Shown here: positions 1 through 7,786 of the stretch, one piece after another
How the letters are laid out: every line of letters starts with the position of its first letter
How positions within the stretch are numbered: the stretch's first letter is position 1
Source: an uncultured Bacteroidales bacterium
GTDB taxonomy: Bacteria > Bacteroidota > Bacteroidia > Bacteroidales > Muribaculaceae
DNA length: 64,000 bases
Assembly: GCA_902782465.1 (NCBI GenBank)
Contig: CACZNH010000004.1
Span: 51,733 to 115,732 of the forward strand
Direction: 5' to 3'
The notes under the pieces: generated by a model
Database searches by the model: none
What the model saw: only the letters and a program-made list of their open reading frames with translations
What the model was told of the DNA's origin: nothing
Made by a program: the position numbers and the translations under genes

Positions 1-1464
1 GCCGGTGGTGTGGCAAGCAACGCTTCGGCAGTTTCCAATATCACCTCGAAGTACAACGGTCGCATCGAGATTGAAGATCTGCGCACCGTTAAGGATAAGG
101 ATGGCGTTGACATCGTTGTTGGTCGTATGGCCGAGATGCAAATCAAGGATCCCAACACCAATATGGTGCTGACCCATGCTCCCATCGAGTACGGTTCCAA
201 GCTGTTCTTCAAGCCGGGCGACATGGTATCGTCGGGTGACAAGATTTGCGAGTGGGACGCATTTAATGCCGTTATCGTCAGTGAGGTTGACGGTACCCTG
301 CGTTTCAAGAACCTGATTGAGGGTGTGACCTATCGCGAGGAGTATGATGAAATCTCGGGCAATGCCGAAATCTTCATCATCGAGACCAAGGACCACAACC
401 GCATCCCCGAGGCCGAGATTATCGATACCGAAGGCAATGTCGTGAAGTCCTACTCGCTGCCCGTGCGTGCTCACCTCATGAAGAAGGATAACGAGGAAAT
501 CACTGCTGGTGAGGTCTTCGTGAAGATTCCGCGTTCGTTCTCAGGCGGTGCTGGTGATATCACCGGTGGTCTGCCTCGTGTAACCGAGCTGTTCGAGGCC
601 CGCAACCCGTCTAATCCCGCCATCGTGAGCGAGATTGACGGTGAGGTAACCTTCGGCCGCATCAAGCGCGGTAACCGTGAGATTACGGTCAAGAACCGCA
701 TCGGTGAGGAGAAGAAGTACCTCGTGCCCCTGTCCAAGCAGATTCTGGTTCAGGAGAACGACTTCGTGCGCGCCGGTACTCCGCTGTCCGACGGTGCTGT
801 AACGCCCGCCGACATCCTTCGCATCAAGGGTCCCACGGCCGTTCAGGACTACATCGTCAACGAGGTTCAGGACGTTTACCGCACTCAGGGTGTGAAGATC
901 AACGACAAGCACTTCGAGGTTATCGTGCGCCAGATGATGCGCAAGGTGCGCATTATCGATCCGGGCGACACCCGCTTCCTCGAGGAGCAGACCGTTGACA
1001 AGCGCGACTTCATGGAAGAGAACGATCGCATCTGGGGCAAGAAGATTGTCACCAACAGTGGCGATAGCGATGAGGTCCAGAACGGACAGATCATCACTGC
1101 CCGCAAGCTGCGCGACATCAACTCGTCGCTCAAGCGTCGTGACATGAAGCTCGTCGTAGTGCGTGACGCTGTTCCCGCTACCAGTGAGCAGATTCTGCTG
1201 GGTATCACCCGTGCCGCCCTGCAGACCAGCAGCTTCATGTCGGCAGCATCGTTCCAGGAGACCACCAAGGTGCTCAATGAGGCCGCCATCAACGGTCGCG
1301 TGGACTACCTCGAGGGTATGAAGGAGAACGTCATCTGCGGTCACCTCATCCCCGCTGGAACCGGTTTGCGTGAGTACCAGACCCTCGTTGTTGGAGACAA
1401 GAACGAGATGGCACTGGCCGAGCAAGCCCGCCAGGAACGTGAGCTTGCAGGCATGAACGAATGA
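1..1464 (+). CDS. rpoC: DNA-directed RNA polymerase subunit beta' (C-terminal part)
   Basis: This is the last 487 codons of the largest RNA polymerase subunit; the reading frame is open from the first base, so the gene begins outside the window. The segment holds the barrel-sandwich and clamp-proximal end of beta', with recognisable stretches such as GGLPRVTELFEAR (bridge helix/trigger loop-proximal region) and the late motif FMSAASFQETTKVL followed by GLKENVICGHLIPAGTG-type sequence, here GMKENVICGHLIPAGTG. It is part of the core enzyme that transcribes all genes. A strong hairpin-plus-T-tract terminator follows about 80 bp after the stop, so this is the end of the rpo operon. Confidence 0.98.
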   Translation, partial: AGGVASNASAVSNITSKYNGRIEIEDLRTVKDKDGVDIVVGRMAEMQIKDPNTNMVLTHAPIEYGSKLFFKPGDMVSSGDKICEWDAFNAVIVSEVDGTLRFKNLIEGVTYREEYDEISGNAEIFIIETKDHNRIPEAEIIDTEGNVVKSYSLPVRAHLMKKDNEEITAGEVFVKIPRSFSGGAGDITGGLPRVTELFEARNPSNPAIVSEIDGEVTFGRIKRGNREITVKNRIGEEKKYLVPLSKQILVQENDFVRAGTPLSDGAVTPADILRIKGPTAVQDYIVNEVQDVYRTQGVKINDKHFEVIVRQMMRKVRIIDPGDTRFLEEQTVDKRDFMEENDRIWGKKIVTNSGDSDEVQNGQIITARKLRDINSSLKRRDMKLVVVRDAVPATSEQILLGITRAALQTSSFMSAASFQETTKVLNEAAINGRVDYLEGMKENVICGHLIPAGTGLREYQTLVVGDKNEMALAEQARQERELAGMNE

Positions 1465-1542
1465 TCCGAAACAGACATTGAATGATAATAACGCGAATGA
1501 AGTAATCGTATATATTTTCCATAGTTAATTTGTTTATTGAGG

Positions 1543-1579
1543 CACCAACTCGCTGCGAAGCGCGTTGGTGTTTTTTTTT
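1543..1579 (+). terminator. Terminator after rpoC
   Basis: An 11-bp imperfect stem (CACCAACTCGC against GCGCGTTGGTG, one mismatch) with a short loop is followed by nine T residues. It closes the rpoC transcript. Confidence 0.9.
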
Positions 1580-1664
1580 GCCCTATTCGTTGAAAAATTA
1601 ATAAAAATGTAATATATAACTATTGGAAAGAACATAATAAAATGAGTAACTTCGCATGCTACGT

Positions 1665-1702
1665 TATATTTGAGCACAGTGAATCAGACAGACTGCTGTG
1701 CT
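1665..1702 (+). promoter_or_regulatory. Promoter and 5' hairpin ahead of the glycosyltransferase
   Basis: TATATTTG at 1665-1672 matches the Bacteroidetes -7 element TAnnTTTG; no convincing -33 element is seen. The predicted transcript would begin near 1679, next to a 7-bp inverted repeat (AGCACAG at 1673-1679, CTGTGCT at 1696-1702) that would place a small hairpin at or very near the 5' end. Confidence 0.45.
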
Positions 1703-1733
1703 GACCAATTAGGTTTTGATCTCGTTTTATTGT

Positions 1734-2705
1734 ATGCAGGATAAAAGTGTTGTGATAGTGATGTGTACCTATAATGGGGAACACTATCTGCGTGAGCAGA
1801 TGGATTCCCTGTTGGCTCAGACCTATCCCATTGCCGAGATTATCGTCCAAGATGATGGCTCAAGTGATGGTACAATGGCCATTCTTGAACAATATGCTGC
1901 AGCCAATCACATCATCACCATCTTGAGCAACCAGGGAGAACATGGCGTGAACAACAACTTCTTCAGTGCCATGAGTCGCGTCTCGAGCGACTTCATCGCC
2001 ATTAGTGACCAGGACGACATTTGGGAACCCGACAAGATTGAGAAACAGATAGCTGCCATTGGTGATAAACTGCTGTGTACCTGCCGCAGCAAGCCCTTCT
2101 CGATGGATGGGACAGCGGTGAACTATGATCCCCGCACCCCCAACTTTGAATTGCCGCGCATGCTCTATACCTCGATTGCGGGGCACACGATGCTCATCAA
2201 CCGCCGCCTGCTTGACATGATCCCTGAGCAAAGCAAAGTGGGGAGACTCTATTATGACGTATTTCTGGCCTTGGCGGCATCGGCAAACGAAAGCATTGTC
2301 CTTGTGGACGAGGTGCTGGTGCATCAGCGCCGCTATCCGGGAGCTGTAACCTACTATCGTGCCGACAAGCACAGCCATCCATCGGTGATGAACGGCCTGT
2401 ACACGCTGTGGTGGTCACTAAGGCATTACCGTGAGATACGTCCTTATCTGCACGAGTATTTCCAGCGGAGGTACCGTCTTTTAAAAGGCATTGATGCCCA
2501 AGGCGAGACCTATGAGGACGTGACAACGATGGCAGCCCTCGAGGGGCGTACAGGCTTGGTCAACATGCTGCACCTGTGCTATTATCACATCAAGTACCGT
2601 CATCACCTGTTCTACACCGTGGGGCGCGGTCCCGTCAACTATGTGCGCTCTGTCCTCTACTGCATCATGCAGGCCTATTTCTATCGTCACCTCCTCCCCA
2701 AGTAA
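1734..2705 (+). CDS. Glycosyltransferase family 2, rhamnosyltransferase-like
   Basis: A 323-residue GT-A fold transferase that would add a sugar from a nucleotide-sugar donor to a growing surface polysaccharide. The N-terminus carries MCTYNGEHYLREQMDSLLAQT, then the nucleotide-binding DDGSSDGT and the acidic ISDQDDIW motif, which are typical of the subgroup annotated as alpha-1,3-rhamnosyltransferases. A TTG lies 18 bp further upstream in frame, but ATG at 1734 gives the normal family N-terminus. The gene stands alone with its own promoter, between the rpoC terminator and a palindrome-rich spacer. Sugar specificity cannot be told from sequence alone. Confidence 0.85.
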   Translation: MQDKSVVIVMCTYNGEHYLREQMDSLLAQTYPIAEIIVQDDGSSDGTMAILEQYAAANHIITILSNQGEHGVNNNFFSAMSRVSSDFIAISDQDDIWEPDKIEKQIAAIGDKLLCTCRSKPFSMDGTAVNYDPRTPNFELPRMLYTSIAGHTMLINRRLLDMIPEQSKVGRLYYDVFLALAASANESIVLVDEVLVHQRRYPGAVTYYRADKHSHPSVMNGLYTLWWSLRHYREIRPYLHEYFQRRYRLLKGIDAQGETYEDVTTMAALEGRTGLVNMLHLCYYHIKYRHHLFYTVGRGPVNYVRSVLYCIMQAYFYRHLLPK

Positions 2706-2979
2706 CCATACCCCCTCCCTCCTAAGCCTGTAAGGCTGACAGGTTATAGGCAGGTGTGGAGCGAAGCGTAACGCCTGTAAATGAACCATTCAACTACGGT
2801 AGCCCCATTAGGGGCGACAGATTGCGTCAGGTTTACTGCCGCCCCGACGGGGCTAGGACGAGGGTGATTTACTGTTGCAGGGGTTACACTCGGCTTTGCC
2901 TCGTTGCACCCCTGCCTATACCCTGACCGCTCCTAACGGAGCTTTAGACCGCGGCCAATAAAAACTTTCTTGATGACTG
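2706..2979. repeat. Palindrome-rich intergenic mosaic
   Basis: About 270 bp without a credible gene contain a run of small GC-rich palindromes: CCTGTAAGGCTGACAGG, GCCCCATTAGGGGC, GCCCCGACGGGGC, a 30-bp inverted repeat bounded by GGGGTTACACTCGG and CGTTGCACCCC, and GCTCCTAACGGAGC. They are unlike each other in stem sequence but share the layout of a G/C stem with an A/T or CGA loop, as in REP-like dispersed elements. No second copy occurs in the window. Confidence 0.6.
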
Positions 2980-3014
2980 ATTGCCACTGTGTGAGCATTT
3001 TGCACTATCTTTGC
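2980..3014 (+). promoter_or_regulatory. Promoter of the btuB operon
   Basis: TATCTTTG at 3006-3013 is a consensus Bacteroidetes -7 element, with ATTG at 2980-2983 as a weak -33 element. Transcription would begin just upstream of the cobalamin riboswitch. Confidence 0.7.
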
Positions 3015-3023
3015 AGCGTGATT

Positions 3024-3211
3024 TGGTGCCTGGGGTTGCGGCCCTGGGTGAAAAGGGAACCGGGTGGGAATCCCGGACAGACGGTGCTGCTGTGTGCCTC
3101 CTGATGGAATTGCCCGCGCTGGACCACTGTGCACAGCCCCCGATGGCATGGGGCTGCATGGGAAGGGAACAGTGCTGTGAAAGGGTAGGGGCGAGTCAGA
3201 AGACCTGCCAA
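3024..3211 (+). promoter_or_regulatory. Cobalamin riboswitch (btuB leader)
   Basis: The leader has the conserved parts of a cobalamin riboswitch in order: GGTGCC at the 5' side, TGAAAAGGGAA, a GGTGGGAATCCCGGACAG helix, GCTGCTGTG, and the B12 box GAGTCAGAAGACCTGCC at 3193-3209. The first base of btuB lies 33 nt after the B12 box, short enough for binding of adenosyl- or other cobalamins to control translation initiation or early termination of the operon. Confidence 0.93.
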
Positions 3212-3243
3212 ATCAAGTACATAGAAACCCGTGACTTGAGAGA

Positions 3244-5328
3244 ATGCGAAAAACATTTGTGACATTCTGTTTTGCCTTTGTGTGCTTCCTGTGCGTCCAT
3301 GCTCAGGAGGGCGTGCTGGCACACCAGGCCGACTCGGTTATGGCACCGGTGAAGTACAGTCGGCTGGACTCAATGCAATATATCCAAAATATCATCATCT
3401 ACGGTCGTCGCCCCTATGAGGACGTGATTCCTGCCCAGGAACTCACAGGCAAGCAACTGGAGGGATTGAACAGCCATTCGGTGGCCGATGCCGTACGCTA
3501 CTTTGCTGGTGTGCAACTCAAGGACTATGGCGGCGTGGGTGGTCTCAAGACCGTGGACATCCGCTCGATGGGTACCAACCACATGGGCGTCTTCTATGAC
3601 GGCATCCAGATAGGCAATGCGCAGAACGGTCAAGTGGATTTGGGCAAGTTCTCGCTCGACAACATCGAGGCGATTTCGCTGTACAACGGTCAGCGCAGCA
3701 ATATCTTCCAGAGCGCCAAGGACTACGGCTCGGCAGGCACCATCTACCTGCGCACGCGGCGCCCCAAGTTCAAGGACGGCAAGCGCGACAACCTCAATGT
3801 GTCGTTCAAGACGGGCTCCTTTGGCCTCGTCAATCCCAGTGTGCGCTGGGAGCACAAGTTGAGCCGCTCGGTGAGCCTGTCGTTCAACAGCGAGTTCACC
3901 TATGCCACGGGCAAGTACCGTTTCCGCTACATGCGTCATTACAGCGACGGTTCGCTGGCATGGGATACCACTGCCGTGCGCCAGAACGGCGAGGTGCGCT
4001 CCTATCGTGTCGAGGGTGCTGTCTTCGGCGTCATACCCAGCGGCAAGTGGCACACCAAGGCCTATTGGTATGACAGCAGCAAGGGCATTCCCGGCGCCAT
4101 CGTGAATAATGTGTGGAAGCATGCCCAAAAGCAGTGGGACAGCAACTTCTTCCTGCAGGGTGCCTACCAGCGCAAGTTCACCGACCGCTACGAGATGATG
4201 TTCAACGCCAAGTACTCGCGCGACTACCTCCACTACCTGAATCCCGATACCACGTTGATGTACATCGACAACAAGTTCTGGCAGGACGAGATATACCTCT
4301 CCACCGCCAACAAATACACCATCCTCACCGATTGGGACGTCAACTTGTCGGTGGATTACCAGTGGAACAGCCTCGACGCCACATTGGCGAACTTCAGTTA
4401 CCCCATCCGCCACACCGTGCTCACGGCACTGGCGACCGCCTACACCTGGCACGGCTTCAAGGCGCAGGGCAGCCTGCTGTACACGATGGTCAACGACCGT
4501 TCGTCGGCACGATTTGACGGTGAGGTGGTAGGCAGGACGAGCAAGTACATGAACAAGGTCACTCCCGCCGTCTTCCTCAGCTGGCAACCGTGGCATGAGC
4601 GCGAATTCAACCTGCGTGCGTTCTACAAGCGCATCTTCCGCATGCCCACGTTCAATGACTTGTATTACACTGACATGGGCAACATCACGCTCGACCCCGA
4701 GTATGCCACCCAGTACAACGTGGGCTTCCTCTACCGCCTGCTCACCGAGCGCGGCGTGCTTGCGGGCGTGAAGTTGAGCGCTGATGCCTACTACAACTAC
4801 ATCACCGACAAGATTATCGCCGTTCCCAAGGGCACGGGCCAGTACCGCTGGATGATGATGAACGTGGGTGTCGTGAAAATCCGCGGTATCGACGTGAGCG
4901 CGCGCACCACGCTGCGCCTGCCTGCCGACGTGATTCTCGACATCAACCTGAATTATACCTACCAGAAGGCGCAGGACTACAGCGATCCCGACGATAACGG
5001 CGACGGCGGCACCTACAAGGGCCAGTTGGCGTATATCCCCTGGCACAGCGGCTCGGTGGTCGGTCACTTAGGGTGGCGCGACCTAGACGTGAACTACAGT
5101 TTCATCTACGTGGGTGAGCGCTATCACACCAGCGCCAATACCCGCGAGAACCATGAGCAGCCCTGGTACACCCACGACTTGTCGGCCGGCTACCTGTTCC
5201 ACTTGGGCAAGACGATGCTCAAGGTCTCGGGCGAGGTCAACAACCTCTTCAACCAGTACTATGACGTCATCCTGAATTACCCCATGCCGGGCCGCAATTA
5301 TAAACTGATACTCAAATTCGACTTCTGA
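3244..5328 (+). CDS. btuB: TonB-dependent vitamin B12 receptor
   Basis: A 694-residue outer-membrane receptor that imports cobalamin using TonB energy. A signal peptide ends at about residue 21 (...LCVHAQ). The plug region follows (VADAVRYFAGVQLKDYGG, VDIRSMGTNHMGVFYDG), then a 22-strand type barrel ending in the terminal aromatic strand YKLILKFDF. The cobalamin riboswitch immediately upstream and the BtuG-like lipoprotein immediately downstream fix the substrate better than the receptor sequence alone. The stop overlaps the next start (TGATG), suggesting translational coupling. Confidence 0.9.
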   Translation: MRKTFVTFCFAFVCFLCVHAQEGVLAHQADSVMAPVKYSRLDSMQYIQNIIIYGRRPYEDVIPAQELTGKQLEGLNSHSVADAVRYFAGVQLKDYGGVGGLKTVDIRSMGTNHMGVFYDGIQIGNAQNGQVDLGKFSLDNIEAISLYNGQRSNIFQSAKDYGSAGTIYLRTRRPKFKDGKRDNLNVSFKTGSFGLVNPSVRWEHKLSRSVSLSFNSEFTYATGKYRFRYMRHYSDGSLAWDTTAVRQNGEVRSYRVEGAVFGVIPSGKWHTKAYWYDSSKGIPGAIVNNVWKHAQKQWDSNFFLQGAYQRKFTDRYEMMFNAKYSRDYLHYLNPDTTLMYIDNKFWQDEIYLSTANKYTILTDWDVNLSVDYQWNSLDATLANFSYPIRHTVLTALATAYTWHGFKAQGSLLYTMVNDRSSARFDGEVVGRTSKYMNKVTPAVFLSWQPWHEREFNLRAFYKRIFRMPTFNDLYYTDMGNITLDPEYATQYNVGFLYRLLTERGVLAGVKLSADAYYNYITDKIIAVPKGTGQYRWMMMNVGVVKIRGIDVSARTTLRLPADVILDINLNYTYQKAQDYSDPDDNGDGGTYKGQLAYIPWHSGSVVGHLGWRDLDVNYSFIYVGERYHTSANTRENHEQPWYTHDLSAGYLFHLGKTMLKVSGEVNNLFNQYYDVILNYPMPGRNYKLILKFDF

Positions 5329-6473
5329 TGAAAAGAATACTATATATCATTGTCCCGCTATTGCTGTTGGCAGGATGCCGAGAGGAGGTGACCATCTTCC
5401 TGCCCGAGCATGTGGCGGTGGCACAACCCGAGTTTACTGATATCAAGGGCTTCTACCTGATGTGTGAGGGCAATATGGGGTGGAACAAGGCCACGTTAGA
5501 CTATTATGACTACGGCCGCGGCGAGTATGTCCGCAACATCTTCTCCTACGCCAACCCCACGGTGCCTAAGGAGATGGGTGACGTGGGCAACGACATCGGC
5601 ATCTACGGCAGCAACCTGTACTGCGTCATCAACTGCTCCAACAAGATTGACGTGCTCGACAAGCGCAACTGCAAGAAGAAATACCAAATAGACATTCCCA
5701 ACTGCCGCTTTATCCGTTTCTACGGCGGCTATGCCTACGTGACCAGCTATGCCGGTCCCGTACAAATCAATCCCAACTATGAGCAGCGCGGCTATGTCGC
5801 CAAAATCGACACCGTCACGATGCAGGTTGTCGATACCTGCCTGGTGGGTTTCCAGCCCGACGAGTTGGAGATTGTCGAAGACAAGATCTATGTTGCCAAC
5901 TCTGGCGGTTATATGGTGCCGAACTACGAGAACACCGTCTCGGTCATCGACTTAGCGACTTTCAAGGAGGAGCGCCGCATTCCCATCGCCATCAACCTGT
6001 GTTGGGTCAAGTGTGACCACCACGGCATCTTGTGGGTCTCCTCACGAGGCGACTATTACACAACGTCCAGCAAGATTTATGCCTATGATACGCGCAAAAA
6101 GCAACTTGTGGACAGCATCGACTGCCCCGTTAGCAACATGTGGCTCGATGGAGATTCGCTCTATGTCGTGAGCACGCAGTGGAGCTATGTGACCATGAGC
6201 AACGTCGTCACCTATGCCATCATCAATACCGTCACCCGCCAGCAGGTGTGCGACAATTTCATCACCGACGGCACCGATAAGGACATCATGATCCCCTATG
6301 CTGTCGCGGTCAACCCGATTACCAAGGACATCTATGTCACCGATGCCAAGAATTACGTCTCGCCGGGGCGTCTGTACTGCTTTGGCCCTGACGGCGTCAA
6401 GAAATGGGACGTGCGTACGGGTGACATCCCTGCCCACTTCGCCTTCTTAGGCAATAACATCAACGAGAGATAA
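5328..6473 (+). CDS. btuG: BtuG-like cobalamin-capturing surface lipoprotein
   Basis: A 381-residue lipoprotein with lipobox LAGC (Cys17), followed by a YncE-like beta-propeller. It has the runs I associate with Bacteroides BtuG, such as EGNMGWNKATLDYYDY, GDVGNDIGIYGSNLYCVINC, YVTSYAGPVQINPNY and VTDAKNYVSPGRLYCF. In Bacteroides, BtuG sits on the cell surface, binds B12 extremely tightly and caps BtuB. Here it starts within the btuB stop codon (TGATG), so the two partners are made together. Family assignment is from recalled sequence resemblance; ligand binding is inferred from the family and the riboswitch. Confidence 0.82.
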   Translation: MKRILYIIVPLLLLAGCREEVTIFLPEHVAVAQPEFTDIKGFYLMCEGNMGWNKATLDYYDYGRGEYVRNIFSYANPTVPKEMGDVGNDIGIYGSNLYCVINCSNKIDVLDKRNCKKKYQIDIPNCRFIRFYGGYAYVTSYAGPVQINPNYEQRGYVAKIDTVTMQVVDTCLVGFQPDELEIVEDKIYVANSGGYMVPNYENTVSVIDLATFKEERRIPIAINLCWVKCDHHGILWVSSRGDYYTTSSKIYAYDTRKKQLVDSIDCPVSNMWLDGDSLYVVSTQWSYVTMSNVVTYAIINTVTRQQVCDNFITDGTDKDIMIPYAVAVNPITKDIYVTDAKNYVSPGRLYCFGPDGVKKWDVRTGDIPAHFAFLGNNINER

Positions 6474-6501
6474 AATAAATCCACTTTAAGAATAAAGGCA
6501 T

Positions 6502-7722
6502 ATGAAAATGCGTACAAAAAGAATCCTTGCAACCGCCCTGTTGCTCATGGTGACCACCCTGAGCATTTGGGCCAACATGAAGTATCTGTCGCGTGTCTAT
6601 GAGTATCGTCCTGCTCCAGGACAGTTCATCAATACAATGCCCATATACAGACTTGGAGAGCCGGTGGACAGTGTGCTGGCCCGATGTCAACAGGGCCTGT
6701 GTGCACGCATCGAGACCACAACTGTCATGGTCGATACTGTGCTGATTACCCGCACCGACACCATCATGTCTGAAGAAATGGTGTCTCTTGGTGGTTATGG
6801 CGGCTATATCATTGTCGGTTTTGACCATCCCGTGGTGAATATGCACACCTGGGACTTCGAGATTGAGGGCAATTACTTTACCAGTAACATGATTTCGGAA
6901 GGCGGCAGCAGTGAGCCGGGTATCGTTATGGTAGGCGTGGATGCCGACGGGGACGGTGTGCCCAGCGACGGTGACCGCTGGTATGAGTTGGCTGGTAGCG
7001 AGTATAATCATCCCAAGACCCAGCACAACTTCACCATCACCTATTACAGGCCTGACGAGGGAAAGCCACGCACGCCCAGCCAAAACAACAAGTATCTCAA
7101 CGATACCACCTACATCCGCTGGACCAGCAATGACGTGAATCCTGACAGCACCTGCGGATATGTTCTCCGCAACACTTTCCACAACCAGCCCTACTGGCCG
7201 CTGTGGCTGCAGGATCAGGAAACGTTGACCTTTACAGGCACCAAATTGCGCAATAACGGCATAGATACCAGCACAGACCCAGGGGTATACTACTTTGTGC
7301 AATATCCTTTTGAATGGGGCTATGTCGATAACCTGCCCAATTATAAAGCTTCAGATCCTAATGCCCCTCACAATCCCGGTTTCAAGATTGACTGGGCGGT
7401 CGATGAGAACGGTAACCATGTTGACCTTCCATACATCGACTTCATTAAGGTTTATAGTGGCATGAACCAGTACTGCGGATGGCTGGGTGAGACCTCGACC
7501 GAGATTGGCGGCGGTTACGATTTCCATCCCGATGCCGTCCTGCCGCAGGGTTTGCTGGGTGACGTGAACAACGATGGTGTGGTGAACATCACCGACATGA
7601 ATTGCATCATCAGTGTCATTTTGGGAGCCCCCGACATTTATGAAGGTCGCGCCGATGTGAACAAAGATGGCGTGGTGAACATCTCCGACCTCAATGCCGT
7701 TATCAATATCATTCTCCAGTAA
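6502..7722 (+). CDS. B12-locus surface protein with dockerin-like tail
   Basis: A 406-residue exported protein. After a signal peptide (to about residue 24) comes a roughly 320-residue domain starting SRVYEYRPAPGQFINTMP and carrying GGYGGYIIVGFDHPVVN, SEPGIVMVGVDADGDGVPSDGD and DWAVDENGNHVDLPYIDFIKVYSG-type runs; it belongs to a Bacteroidales 'cell surface protein' family. The last 60 residues form two calcium-loop repeats (GDVNNDGVVNITD and ADVNKDGVVNISD) as in type I dockerins. It lies 28 bp after btuG under the same riboswitch, so a role in cobalamin capture is likely but unproven. A homologous domain is fused to a BtuG-like propeller at 55724-58294. Confidence 0.8.
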   Translation: MKMRTKRILATALLLMVTTLSIWANMKYLSRVYEYRPAPGQFINTMPIYRLGEPVDSVLARCQQGLCARIETTTVMVDTVLITRTDTIMSEEMVSLGGYGGYIIVGFDHPVVNMHTWDFEIEGNYFTSNMISEGGSSEPGIVMVGVDADGDGVPSDGDRWYELAGSEYNHPKTQHNFTITYYRPDEGKPRTPSQNNKYLNDTTYIRWTSNDVNPDSTCGYVLRNTFHNQPYWPLWLQDQETLTFTGTKLRNNGIDTSTDPGVYYFVQYPFEWGYVDNLPNYKASDPNAPHNPGFKIDWAVDENGNHVDLPYIDFIKVYSGMNQYCGWLGETSTEIGGGYDFHPDAVLPQGLLGDVNNDGVVNITDMNCIISVILGAPDIYEGRADVNKDGVVNISDLNAVINIILQ

Positions 7723-7738
7723 CGAAACTTCAAATAAC

Positions 7739-7768
7739 AAAAAATCGCCCCAAGAGGGCGATTTTTTT
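7739..7768. terminator. Bidirectional terminator between convergent genes
   Basis: A symmetrical hairpin, AAAAAATCGCCCC with GGGCGATTTTTTT, has an A-run on one side and a T-run on the other. It can end both the B12 operon reading rightward and the minus-strand gene ending at 7787. Confidence 0.88.
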
Positions 7769-7786
7769 GTTGTAGGGAGTAATGCC

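Noticed and set aside
541-1425. Open frame of nearly 300 codons opposite rpoC
   Set aside because: Same antisense-shadow composition; the rpoC match is unambiguous.
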